A DNA stretch of 64,000 nucleotides from Panulirus ornatus (lineage: Eukaryota; Arthropoda; Malacostraca; Decapoda; Palinuridae). Under the pieces are notes generated by a model, which worked only from the letters and a program-made list of their open reading frames with translations, did not search any database and was not told where the DNA came from. Where the stretch lies: the NCBI RefSeq assembly GCF_036320965.1, contig NC_092269.1, positions 28,440,843 to 28,504,842 on the forward strand, read 5' to 3'. A program made the position numbers and the translations under genes. This document shows positions 11,017 through 21,082 of this stretch, piece after piece (position 1 is the stretch's first letter; each line of letters begins with the position of its first letter).

Positions 11017-12092
11017 CAGATACGCCACTGATTTTCCGGCACTCTTGGTTCCAAAGCTTTGCCGGATTAACCATTTTGCCGGACCAACAGTGGTCTCGTA
11101 ATAATAATTCATCAACACACCTCTAACCCACTAATTATATGTCTCCCATGTGTCTAAAATACCATGGACTGCTAAAAATTTAAATAAATATTAAATGTTT
11201 GAGCACCCTAAGATGGTATGTCTGTCCTTAGATTGCTTGAATTCTGTGAGGTCTTCTTCATCTTCTCTTGTTAGTGTTTTCCTAGGTGTGCATTTGCCAG
11301 AATAATGCAGTTTTGTCTGTATTATGCACCTGCTCAGGACTGAGGTGCTTGTCAACGGTGAGTTTCGCAAATGCATCCACATACTTGGCATCTCCTTTCA
11401 TGGTTGTCTGCACACCTTATTCATGGAAATTCCATGATGCTTCTTTATTCTTTGAAGCCAACCTTCACTATAGTCATGCTCATGTTGTAATTTAAGTTCT
11501 TTATGGAACAACTTAGCCTGGTCCATTATCATGCTATCCGAGAAGTCCACTCCATCACTCCGATGCTGTCAAAACCATTCCTTCATCACTCAATCGTGCT
11601 CAGAACACTTACAGTCTTTCATAGCTTTCTAATCGTCATTTGCTTCTTGGAATCACTGTGCATAGAATTTCAATATTTTCTCCCTTTGCTTCTTTGTATC
11701 ATAAACAGTTGATGAACCAATACTGTAGATGTCACACAGCTTATGCACCAAAACACCATGGTCCATTTTTCAACAGTTTTACTTTTATCTGGGATCGATA
11801 TGGACTGGTGTTTACGTTTGACACCACAACTGACACTCTCACATGTCTTCGAAAACCATAGTTAGGGTTAGATTTAAGCAAAATAAGCGAAGAATCTAAC
11901 TGAATTGCAGTATCATCACCACCAAGTGCAGTGTAAAGATTGTGAATAAGCGCGCCCTACACACAGTGTCATCTATGGCCGCCCGGTAAACTAGTCTGGT
12001 GACTGTGGTAATTTCAAGTTCCCTCTCGTAATTTTGTCTGGACTAAAGGAGGTGCTGAACCATCAGTTGCCGGAAATTCAGTGGTGTACCTG
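11017..12092 (-). mobile_element. Tigger/pogo-like DNA transposon, internally degraded
   Basis: Bounded by TA dinucleotides (11015-11016 and 12093-12094). Matching terminal inverted repeats: left CAGATACGCCACTGATTTTC, right (reverse complement) CAGGTACACCACTGAATTTC, 17 of 20 identical. The minus strand encodes remnants of a Tigger-type transposase: DSKKQMTIRKL near 11640, a CENP-B-like helix block around 11500-11560, and TPRKTLTREDEEDLTEFKQS KDRHTILGCSN (11200-11290, read in two parts), which is the catalytic-domain start after the first Asp block. Stops and indels make it inactive, and 1,076 bp is about half the usual length, so it is also internally deleted. Confidence 0.88.
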
Positions 12093-12723
12093 TACTGAGA
12101 AAATGAACCTTCAGGAGGCAGTGGTTATTGAAATTATAGGACCAACTTCCACTCTTAAATACTATTGCATTAAGGGCATGTGTTTTTGGCATTCATGAAA
12201 GAATATTGTACATACAGTTCAGAAAGATTATATGTGAAATGGGTATGGAGTATTGAAAGTGGATATACTAGAGAATTGGGAAATGAGAGGGATACATGAT
12301 ACTAGAGATTACCATAAAGATATGGTTCTAACTTTAATGAAACATTTAGATGTTTTAGAAAACTGGTAAGATTTGTACAAGAGTATTGGCACTAGGTTTC
12401 TTCAGGTACATTTTATTTTAAGGCAGATCTGGAAATGAGCTAGTTATAAGATCAAGGGCTCACTGCATACATTTTCAGGTAAGGAGAATTGAGGATTTTT
12501 TGAGTGTAGGGTTGAAGCCTCTTTGATGCATTTGTTCATATGTGAGTTTTAGGAGTCAAAATATTTAGGTTTTAGAATTCACTAGATTCATTGGGTGGAA
12601 AAGGATTTATTTGGAGGAACAGGAAGTGTGAGTTATATCCAAAAATAGATTTAAGAATTCATTAGATATATTGTCTTTGATATCACCAGAATTAATTCTA
12701 AAGTCCACAGGATACTTCCGTAG
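12093..12723. other. unassigned intron sequence before exon C
   Basis: No repeat or frame recognised. The branch and acceptor region of exon C is at its end. Confidence 0.4.
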
Positions 12724-12826
12724 GTATGGAAAGTCTGAGGAGCACCGATGGCATCAGGATGCTGGCTACAGCCAGTACAATGAACTTGTTGCTAAAGGCT
12801 ATCCAGAGCATCTCAAGGATAAGAAA
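12724..12826 (+). CDS. host gene exon C
   Basis: Encodes YGKSEEHRWHQDAGYSQYNE...GYPEHLKDKK, charged and Tyr-rich, up to a GTAAAT donor at 12827 (phase 0). The start at 12724 is chosen because the TAG acceptor at 12721-12723 leaves one base that completes the Gly codon opened by exon B. A CAG acceptor at 12708-12710 looks equally good by sequence and would add YFRR, but its phase does not match the strong exon B donor. It fits only the weak upstream donor. So the exon is well supported and its left edge is moderately supported. Function of this segment is not recognised. Confidence 0.7.
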
Positions 12827-13097
12827 GTAAATATCATGATAATTTCTTTTATAGTAATCTTACTGACTTGCTTGGCAAAGTTGAAGAAATTTGTGTACAG
12901 TACTTCTGATATTCCAGCACACATTGTTTATCAGATGCTGGTTCTGCTAATTTATCTTGAGGGTTATCCATGTTAGAATCTCTTAACACCCTCCTATCAG
13001 TTGAGATAAATTGAGTTCACCCCTTGCAGATCACTTGTTCGATGATAGTGGCCCATGGCTAAGCCTGGTTCTACCCATCAAAAAATCAGACATCTAT

Positions 13098-13205
13098 CTT
13101 TTTTCTTTTTTTCCATATTTGATTGCCCTATCCCCAGTTAGCGAGATAGCACCAGGAGATAGACAAAGAAAGACACATCTGTTCACATATATATATTTAT
13201 ATATG
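13098..13205 (-). mobile_element. diverged LINE/SINE 3'-end fragment
   Basis: Contains GCCCTATCCCCAGTTAGCGAGATAGCACCAGGA...ACAAAGAAAGACACATC (in parts), a diverged copy of the antisense tail box (GCGTTAGCGAGGTAGCGC). Too short to classify further. 12827-13097 is otherwise unassigned. Confidence 0.5.
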
Positions 13206-13215
13206 CATATAACAT

Positions 13216-14278
13216 CTGTATTTATTTATTTGTTATACTTTGTCACTATCTCCCGCATTAGCAAGGTAGCATAAGGAAACAGACGAAAGAATAGCCCAAC
13301 CCCACCACATAAACATGTATATACGTAAACGCCCACACATGCACCTGTACATACCTATGCATTTCAACGTATACATACATATACATACACAGACTTATCC
13401 ATATATATGCCTGTACAAGTTCATACATGTTCCCTTCATCCATTCCTCCCACCACCCCACCACACATGAAATAACACCCCCCTTCCCCTGCGTGTGTGCG
13501 AGGCAGTGCTAGGAAAGGACAACAAAGGCCACATTCGTTCACACTCAGTCTCTAGCTATCATGTGTAATGCACCGAAACCACAGCTCCCTCTCCACATCG
13601 AGGCCCCACAAAACCTTTCCATGGCTTACCCCAGACGCTTCACATGTCCTGGTTCAATCCATTGACAGCAGATCGAACCCGGTATATCGTATGGCTCTAA
13701 TTCTTTCTGTTCCTTGCACGCCTTTCACCCTTCTGTATATTCAGGCCCTGATTGCTCAAAATCTTTTTCACTCCATCTTTCCACCTCCAATTTGGTCTCC
13801 CACTTCTCCTGAGTCCCTCCTCCTCTGACACATATATCCTCTTTGTTAATCTTTCCTCACTCATTTTCTCCATGTGACCAAACCATTTTAATACACCCTC
13901 TTATGCTCTCTCAACCACACTCTTTTTATTACCACACGTCTCTCTTACCCTTTCATTACTTACTCGATTAAACCACCTCACACCACATATTGTCCTCAAA
14001 CATCTCATTTCCAACACATCCACCCTACTTTGCACAGCCCTATCTATCGCCCATGTCTCACAGCCATATAACATTGCTGGAAACCACTATTCCTTCAAAC
14101 ATACCTATTTTTGCTTTCCAAGATAACGTTCTCACCTTCCACACATTCTTCAATGCTCCAGAACCTTCGCCCCCTCCCCCATCCTGTGACTCACTTCCGC
14201 CTCCATGGTTCCATCTGCTGCCAAATCCACTCCCAGATATCTAAAACACTTCTTCCTCGTTTTTCTCCATTCAAACTT
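13216..14278 (-). mobile_element. old RTE-like LINE, 3' third
   Basis: Long-type 3' UTR (13216-13680) followed by the C-terminal part of the reverse transcriptase frame up to the segment encoding the NGEKLEEVKCF region, where it stops at CATTCAAACTT (14268-14278). The tail of the next LINE copy begins immediately after. The frame is decayed. Confidence 0.8.
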
Positions 14279-17184
14279 ATTATTTATTTATTATACTTTG
14301 TCGCTGTCTCCCGCGTTAGCGAGGTAGCACAAGGAAACGGAGAAAAGAATGGCCCAACCCACCCACATACTCATGTATATACATACATGTCCTTACATGC
14401 ATATATACATACCTATACATTTCACAATATACATCTTTCTTTTCTTTTAAACTATTCGCCATTTCCCGCGCTAGCGAGGTAGCGTTAAGTACAGAGGACT
14501 GGGCCTTTTTTGGAATATCCTCACCTGGCCCCCTCTGTTCCTCCTTTTGGAAAAAAAAAAAAAAAAAAAAAAGAGAGGGGAGGATTTCCAGGCCCCCGCT
14601 CCCTCCCCTTTCAGTCGCCTTCTACGACACGCAGGGAATACGTGGGAAGTATTCTTAATCCCCTATCCCCAGGGACATTCACAATATACATATACATATA
14701 TATACATACACAGACATATACATACATACACATGTACATAATTCAAACTTGCTGCCTTTATTCATTCCTGCCGCCACCCCGCCACACATGAAATGACAAT
14801 CCCCCCCTCAATATGCGTGCGAGGTAGCGCTAGGAAAAGACAACAAAGACTACATTCGTTCACACTCAGTCTCCAGCTGTCATGTAATAATGCACCGAAA
14901 CCGCAGCTCCCTTTCCACATCCAGGCCCCACAAAACTTGCCATGGTTTACCCCAGACGCTTCACATACCCTGGTTCAATCCATTGACAGCACATCAACCC
15001 CGGTATACCACATCGTTCCACTGCACTCTATTCCTTACACGCCTTTCACCCTCCTGCATGTTCATTCTTGTATCGCTCAAAATCTTTTTCACTCCATGTT
15101 TCCACCTCCAATTTGGTCTCAAACTTCTCTTCCTTCCCTCCACCTCTGACACATATATCCTCTTTGTCAATCTTTCCACCTTCCTCTGCACAACTCTATC
15201 CATAGCATATGGCTCGCAACCACATAACATTGTTGGAACCCCTATTCCTTCAAACAGCCATTATTGCTTTCCGAGATAATATTCTCGTCTTCCACACATT
15301 TATCAGCGCTCCCAGAACTTTCGCCCCCTCCCCATCCCTGTGACTCACTTCCACTTCCATGGTTCCATCCGCTGCCAAATCTACTCCCAGATATCTAAAA
15401 CACTTCACTTCCTCCAGTTTTTCTCCATTCAAACTTACCTCCCAATTGACTTGTCCCTCAACCCTACTGTACCTAATAACCTTGCTCTTATTCACATTTA
15501 CTCTTAGCTTTCTTCTTTCACACACTTTACCAAACTCAGTCACCAGCTTCTGCAGTTTCTCACATGAATCAGCCACCAGCGCTGTATCATCAGCGAATAA
15601 CAACTGACTCACTTCCCAAGCTCTCTCATCTTACATCCTCAATAAAAACTTTTTACTGCTTCTAACAACTTGTCCCCCACACCATATATTCTTAATACCT
15701 TCCACAGGGCATCTCTATCAACTCTATCATATGCCTTCTCCAGATCCATAAATGCTACATACAAATCCATTTGCTTTTCTAAGTATTTCTCACATACATT
15801 CTTCAAAGCAAACACCTGATCCACACATCCTCTACCACTTCTGAAACCACACTGCTCCTCCTCAATCTGATGCTCTGTACATTTCTTCACCCTCTCAGTC
15901 AATACCCTCCCATATAATTTCCCAGGAATACTCAACAAACTTATACCTCTGTAATTTGAGCACTTTTATCCCCTTTACCTTTGTGCCATGACACTATGCA
16001 AGCATTCCGCCAATCCTCAGGCACCTCACCATGAGTCATACATACATTAAACACCCTTACTAACCAGTCAACAATACAGTCACCCCCTTTTTTAATAAAT
16101 TCCACTGCAATACCATCCAAACCCGCTGCCTTGCCAGCTTTCATCTTCTGCAAAGCTTTTACTACCTCTTCTCTGTTTACCAAATAATTTTCCCTAACCC
16201 TCTCACCTTGCACACCACCTCGAGCAAAACACCCTATATCTGCCACTCTATCATCAAACTTATTCAGCAAACCTTCAAAATACTCACTCCATCTCCTTCT
16301 CACATCACCACTACTTGTTATCACCTTCCCATTAGCCCCCTTCACTGAAGTTCCCATTTGTTCTCTTGTTTTATGCACTTTATTTACCTCCTTCCAAAAC
16401 ATCATTTTATTCTCCCTAAAATTTAATGATACTCTCTCACCCCAACTCTCATTTCCCCTCTTTTTCACCTCTTGCACTTTTAACTTGACCTCTTGCCTCT
16501 TTCTTTTATACATCTCCCAGTCATTTGCACTATTTCCCAGCAAAAATCGTCGAAATGCCTCCTCTTTCACTAACAATCTTACTTCTTCATCCCACCACTC
16601 ACTACCCTTTCTAATCTGCCCCCTTCCCACCTTTCTCATGCCACAGGCATCTTTTGCGCAAAATATCACTGCTTCCCTAAATACATCCCACTCCTCCCCC
16701 ACTCCCCTTACATCATTTTCTCACACCATTTTCCATTCTACACTTAATCTATCTTGTTACTTCATCATACAAGTGTCCTTTCCTAGCTCACTTACTCTCA
16801 CCACTCTCTTCACCCCAACATTCTATCTTATTTTCTGAAAACATTTACATATCTTCACCTTTGCCTCCACGAGATAATGATCAGACATTCTTCCAGTTTC
16901 CCCTCTCAGCACATTATCATCCAAAAGTCTCTCTTTCATGCACCTATCAATTAACATGTATTCCAGTAACGCTCTCTTGCCATCTCTTCTACTTACAAAC
17001 GTATACTTATGTATATCTCTCTTTTTAAACCAGATATTCCCAATCACCAGTCTCTTTTCAGCACACAAATCTACAAGCTCTTCATCATTTCCATTTACAA
17101 CATTGATCACACCATGTACACCAGTTATGCCCTCGACTGCCACATTACTCACCTTTGCATTCAAATCACCCATCACTATAACTG
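14279..17184 (-). mobile_element. RTE-like LINE, long decayed copy with SINE insertion
   Basis: The 3' tail starts at 14279 (ATTATTTATTTATTATACTTTG). It continues with the long-type 3' UTR interrupted by a SINE at 14435-14677, then the C-terminal block (14994-15230), a gap near 15179, and the reverse transcriptase. The latter includes the FADDTALVADS box near 15575, a second deletion near 15631, LEKAYDRVDRDAL near 15730 and KAAGLDGIAVEF near 16110. The endonuclease part runs to 17184, where it ends at GDLNAKVSNVAV...VIVMGDLN (5' truncated). Largest open pieces are 253 and 128 codons. Non-functional. Confidence 0.82.
14435..14677 (-). mobile_element. SINE-like element (LINE 5' leader plus LINE 3' end) with 14-bp target duplication
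   Basis: Flanked by TTCACAATATACAT at 14421-14434 and 14678-14691. In sense (minus strand) it begins TGTCCCTGGGGATAGGGG, passes through CCCACGTATTCCCTGCGTGT and CGTAGAAGGCGACT, has a run of over 20 T, then CCAAAAGGAGGAACAGAG, CAGTCCTCTGTACTTAACGC, TACCTCGCTAGCGCGGGAAA, and ends in an AAAAGAAAAGAAAG tail. The head matches the LINE leader at 30644-30740 and the ending matches the LINE 3' terminus. It has no protein frame. Confidence 0.85.
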
Positions 17185-17248
17185 TACACATATACACATA
17201 CATATACATAGATATACATGGTGGAATGGATCACAATTTAGTGCGTGA

Positions 17249-17449
17249 TCAAGTATACTTTTATGAGTCCACAGGGAAATGAAACAAAGAGTCACTTGTT
17301 TATCAAATGGTGCCCTAGCTACATCTCTTCATTATATATCAACTGACTTATATTTCTTTCTTGTATCTTTCCTGATGATGTGATTATTACATGAAAGTGC
17401 ACTTGGGAACTTATCGTGTTTCATTTCCCCATGGACTCATAGGAATACA
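17249..17449. mobile_element. Penelope-like 3' region as a fold-back pair
   Basis: GTATACTTTTATGAGTCCAC...GGGAAATGAAACA at 17249-17283 is the inverted complement of TGTTTCATTTCCCCATGGAC...TCATAGGAATAC at 17419-17449 (about 31 bp, few mismatches). The interior (GATGATGTGATTATTACATG, CACTTGGGAACTTATCGTG) is the same sequence, in opposite orientation, as 6600-6730 next to the GIY-YIG fragment. No coding part is present. Confidence 0.65.
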
Positions 17450-18106
17450 TAAACATACATATTCATGCTCACATACATATATTCACTTGTGCTTATTCAT
17501 ATTTTCTTACCTTCATCCATTCCTGATGCCACTATGTCCCACAGGAAACAGCACAAATGCATGAAGGAAAAAATAAGATAACATATACATTCTCTTCCCT
17601 GACACTCACTTCCCGCCACCTGCATCAATGAGGTAATGCTAGGAAAAAGATGAAGAAAGGTAACATCTGCTTTCCATGCATGTAATGCACCAGAACCACA
17701 GCTCCCTGTCCATATCCAGGCCCTACAGACTATTCCATGGTTTACTCCAGACTTTTTACATTCCCTGGTTCAGTCCATTGATGGCACATTGACTCTGGTA
17801 TGATACTTTATTCCAATTCACTCTATTCCTTGCATGCCTCTCACCCTACGGCATGTTCAGGCCCCAATCACTCAAAATCTTTTTCACTCCATCCTTCCAC
17901 CTCCAGTTTGGTCTCCTGCATCTCCTTCTTCCTGTTACCTCTGACACATATATCCTAATTGTGAACCTTTCCTTACTCATTCTCTCCATATGTCCAAACC
18001 ATTTCAACACACCCTCTTCTATTCTGTCAACCATACTCTTTTTATTACCACACATCTCTCTTACCCTTTCATTACTTACTCGATCAAACCACCTCACTCC
18101 ACATTT
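17450..18106 (-). mobile_element. old RTE-like LINE, 3' part, left piece of an interrupted copy
   Basis: Diverged long-type 3' UTR then the C-terminal block (GRRRCRRPNWRWKDGVKKIL region, 17850-17990) ending in the CGVRWFD region at 18106. The same copy resumes at 19330, so a young LINE (18107-19329) has split it. Confidence 0.75.
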
Positions 18107-19329
18107 ATTTTTTATTATACTTTGTCGCTGTCTCCTGCGTTTGCGAGGTAGCGCAAGGAAACAGACGAAAGAAATGGCCCAACCCCCCCCATACACATGT
18201 ATATACATACGTCCACACACGCAAATATACATACCTACACAGCTTTCCATGGTTTACCCCAGACGCTTCACATGCCCTGCTTCAATCCACTGACAGCACG
18301 TCAACCCCGGTATACCACATCGCTCCAATTCACTCTATTCCTTGCCCTCCTTTCACCCTCCTGCATGTTCAGGCCCCGATCACACAAAATCTTTTTCACT
18401 CCATCTTTCCACCTCCAATTTGGTCTCCATCTTCTCCTTGTTCCCTCCACCTCCGACACATATATCCTCTTGGTCAATCTTTCCTCACTCATCCTCTCCA
18501 TGTGCCCAAACCACTTCAAAACACCCTCTTCTGCTCTCTCAACCACGCTCTTTTTATTTCCACACATCTCTCTTACCCTTACGTTACTCACTCGATCAAA
18601 CAACCTCACACCACACATTGTCCTCAAACATCTCATTTCCAGCACATCCATCCTCCTGCGCACAACTCTATCCATAGCCCACGCCTCGCAACCATACAAC
18701 ATTGTTGGAACCACTATTCCTTCAAACATACCCATTTTTGCTTTCCGAGATAATGTTCTCGACTTCCACACATTCTTCAAGGCCCCCAGGATTTTCGCCC
18801 CCTCCCCCACCCTATGATCCACTTCCGCTTCCATGGTTCCATCCGCTGCCAGATCCACTCCCAGATATCTAAAACACTTCACTTCCTCCAGTTTTTCTCC
18901 ATTCAAACTCACCTCCCAATTGACTTGACCCTCAACCCTACTGTACCTAATAACCTTGCTCTTATTCGCATTTACTCTTAACTTTCTTCTTCCACACACT
19001 TTTCCAAACTCAGTCACCAGCTTCTGCAGTTTCTCACATGAATCAGCCACCAGCGCTGTATCATCAGCGAACAACAACTGACTCACTTCCCAAGCTCTCT
19101 CATCCCCAACAGACTTCATACTTGCCCCTCTTTCCAAAACTCTTGCATTTACCTCCCTAACGACCCCATCCATAAACAAATTAAACAACCATGGAGACAT
19201 CACACACCCCTGCCGCAAACCTACATTCACTGAGAACCAATCACTTTCCTCTCTTCCTACACGTACACATGCCTTACATCCTCGATAAAAACTTTTCACT
19301 GCTTCTAACAACTTTCCTCCCACACCATA
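18107..19329 (-). mobile_element. young short-UTR RTE-like LINE, 5'-truncated
   Basis: Begins with the tail complement TTATTTTTTATTATACTTTG and the shortened 3' UTR (CCTACACAGCTTTCCATGG at 18232-18250 joins parts that are about 240 bp apart in old copies). The frame then stays open to the truncated 5' end at about 19329, where it meets the interrupted older copy. A target duplication is not clear; the junction bases are CACAT on the left and CATAT on the right. Confidence 0.82.
18301..19323 (-). CDS. LINE reverse transcriptase C-terminal half (340 codons, intact but 5'-truncated)
   Basis: Uninterrupted frame with motif B (GLRQGCVMSPWLFNLFMDG, about residue 32), the FADDTALVADS active-site box (about residue 84), NKSKVIRYSR, FRYLGVDLAADGTM, and the terminal GRPN-like block RWRPNWRWKDGVKK. 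Motif A and the endonuclease are missing because of 5' truncation, so it cannot work alone. Belongs to the young LINE and is nearly identical to the frames at 45211-46233 and 53894-55795. A Met within the frame is used only as a reporting start. Confidence 0.8.
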   Translation of the reverse strand: MGGKLLEAVKSFYRGCKACVRVGREESDWFSVNVGLRQGCVMSPWLFNLFMDGVVREVNARVLERGASMKSVGDERAWEVSQLLFADDTALVADSCEKLQKLVTEFGKVCGRRKLRVNANKSKVIRYSRVEGQVNWEVSLNGEKLEEVKCFRYLGVDLAADGTMEAEVDHRVGEGAKILGALKNVWKSRTLSRKAKMGMFEGIVVPTMLYGCEAWAMDRVVRRRMDVLEMRCLRTMCGVRLFDRVSNVRVREMCGNKKSVVERAEEGVLKWFGHMERMSEERLTKRIYVSEVEGTRRRWRPNWRWKDGVKKILCDRGLNMQEGERRARNRVNWSDVVYRG

Positions 19330-20066
19330 TGTTCCTCAAACATTTCGTTTCTAACACATTTATACTCCTTTGTACAATCCCCTCTTGCCCATGCCTCGCA
19401 ACCATATAACATTGTTGGAACTACTATTCTTTCAAACATGCCCATTTTTGCTTCGAGATAACATTCTCTCTTTCCATACATTCTTCAACTCTCCCAGCCT
19501 TTGCCCCCTCCCCTACCCTGTGACTCACTTCCACTTCCATGGTTCCATTCACTGCTAAGTCTACTCCCAGATATCTAAAACACTTCCCTTCCTCCAATTT
19601 TTCTCCATTCAAACATACATTCCAACTCTCTTGTTCCCCCAAACCCTGCTGAACTTGATAACCTTGTTCTTATTCACATTTACTCTCAACTTTCTCCTTT
19701 CACACACTTCCATACTCAGTCACATTCTACAATTTCTCACTCGAATCAGCCACCAGTGCCATATCATTAGCGAACAAGAACTGACTCGCTTCCCAGGCCG
19801 TCTCTTCCACAACAGACAGCATACTTTTCCCTCTCTCTAAATCTCTTGCGTTTATCTCCCTAACCACCTCATCGATGAACAAATTAAACAACCATGGGGA
19901 CATCACTCTCATCTCTTCCTACTCTTACACATGCCTTACACCCTTGATTAAGACTTCTCGCTGCTTCTAAGCAGCTTACCTCCCACACTGTATACTCATA
20001 AGACCTTCCACAAAGCATCTCTATCAACCCTATCATATGCCACATACTTCCACATTTTCTCTGCAT
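19330..20066 (-). mobile_element. old RTE-like LINE, right piece of the interrupted copy
   Basis: Resumes GTTCCTCAAACATTTCG where 18106 stopped, continues through the decayed GEKLEEGKCFRYLGVDLAV region and the active-site box (FANDMALVADS, with FADD changed to FAND), and ends near 20066 in the AYDRV region. Non-functional. Confidence 0.75.
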
Positions 20067-20067
20067 T

Positions 20068-20235
20068 TCGTAGACGGTGACTAAAAGGGGTTGGAGCTAG
20101 GGCTGGAAATCCTCCCCTCGTTTTGCTTTTCCAAAAGAAGGAATTGAAAAGGGGGCCAAGTGAGGAGTCTTCCCTCTAATGTTCTGCCATCTGTTCTTGA
20201 TTCTACCTTGCTAACATGGGATATGATGAACATGT
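20068..20235 (+). mobile_element. SINE-like element, 5'-truncated
   Basis: CGTAGACGGTGACTAAAAGGGG, GGCTGGAAATCCTCCCCTCG, TTTTCCAAAAGAAGGAA, then the terminal TACCTTGCTAACATGGGAT. Same family as 14435-14677, opposite orientation. Confidence 0.7.
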
Positions 20236-20239
20236 ATGA

Positions 20240-20426
20240 AAAGGGAGCTGTAGTTTTGGTGCATTACACATGGCAGCTAAAGACTGAATGTGAGTGAATG
20301 TGGCCTTTTTTGTTGTTTTTTTTCTGGCACTACCTCGCTGAAGCAGGTAGTTGCGATGCTGTTTCCTGTGGGGTGGGGTAGCACCAGGAATGGATGAAGG
20401 CAAGCAAATATGAATATATATGTGCA
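20240..20426 (+). mobile_element. RTE-like LINE 3' UTR fragment
   Basis: GGGAGCTGTAGTTTTGGTGC...GGCAGCTAAAGACTGAATG...GAATGGATGAAGGCAAGCAA, the proximal half of the long 3' UTR. It breaks off before the terminal box. Confidence 0.65.
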
Positions 20427-20605
20427 TTATTGCATAACAGCTTGAGACTGAGTGTGAACGAATGGGGCCTTTGTTGTCTTTTCCTAGCGCTACCTCGCAC
20501 ACATGAGGGGGGAGGGGGTTGTTATTCCATGTGTGGCGAGGTGGCAATGGGAATGAATAAAGGCAGAAAGTATGAATTATGTACATGTGTATATATGTAT
20601 ATGTT

Positions 20606-20688
<83 letters not shown>

Positions 20689-20850
20689 ACATTGAGATGT
20701 ATAGGTATGAATATTTGCGTGTGTGGACGTGTATGTATATACATGTGTATATGGGTGGGTTGGGCCATTCTTTCGTCTGTTTCCTTGCGCTACCTTGCTA
20801 ACGCGGGAGACAGCGACAAAGCAAAATAAATAAGATAAAATAGATATGTG
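20427..20850 (+). mobile_element. RTE-like LINE 3' UTR with complete tail
   Basis: From AACAGCTTGAGACTGAGTGT through the microsatellite-expanded middle to GGGCCATTCTTTCGTCTGTT and GAGACAGCGACAAAGCAAAA, tail TAAATAAGATAAAATAG. No coding part. Confidence 0.8.
20613..20676. repeat. (TA)n microsatellite inside a LINE 3' UTR
   Basis: About 32 perfect TA repeats where other copies have only a short TATATATG stretch. Confidence 0.95.
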
Positions 20851-20865
20851 TAAATATTTATATAT

Positions 20866-21082
20866 ATCCCTGGGGATAGGGGAGAAAGAATACTTCCCAC
20901 GTATTCCCTGGGTGTCGTAGAAGGCGACTAAAAGGGGAGGGAGCGGGGGGCTGGAAATCCTGCCCTCTCGTTTTTAACTTTCCAAAAGAAGGAACACAGA
21001 AGGGGGCCAAGTTCGGATATTCCCTCAGGCGCAGTCCTCTGTTAAGTCTTAATGCTACCTCGCTAATGCGGGAAATGGCTGA
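20866..21082 (+). mobile_element. SINE-like element fused to a LINE reverse transcriptase piece
   Basis: ATCCCTGGGGATAGGGGAGA, CCCACGTATTCCCTGGGTGT, GGAGCGGGGGGCTGGAAATC, and the terminal TACCTCGCTAATGCGGGAAA. At TGGCTGATTCGGG (about 21077) the sequence passes into LINE coding sequence with no tail, so the junction is a recombination or truncated insertion. Confidence 0.75.

Noticed and set aside
12671..12976. Treating the whole frame 12671-12976 as a coding gene
   Set aside because: Only 12724-12826 has exon-like composition. The left part is intron with two possible acceptors and the right part runs past a GTAAAT donor into Leu/Ile-rich random translation.
17185..17450. tRNA or small RNA gene from the inverted repeat
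   Set aside because: The stem ends match the Penelope-like element flank at 6600-6730, and no cloverleaf or pol III boxes are visible.
18197..18817. Plus-strand open frame of about 200 codons rich in Ser, Pro, Leu and His, with similar ones at 22252-22875, 44388-44918, 51001-51717 and 53654-54349
   Set aside because: These are the antisense strand of the LINE reverse transcriptase. They recur at the same element coordinates in every antisense copy and have no splice, start or domain support.
20394..20829. Tyr/Ile/Cys-rich frames across 20.4-20.8 kb that look like membrane segments
   Set aside because: They are translations of the LINE 3' UTR with its TA/TG microsatellite.
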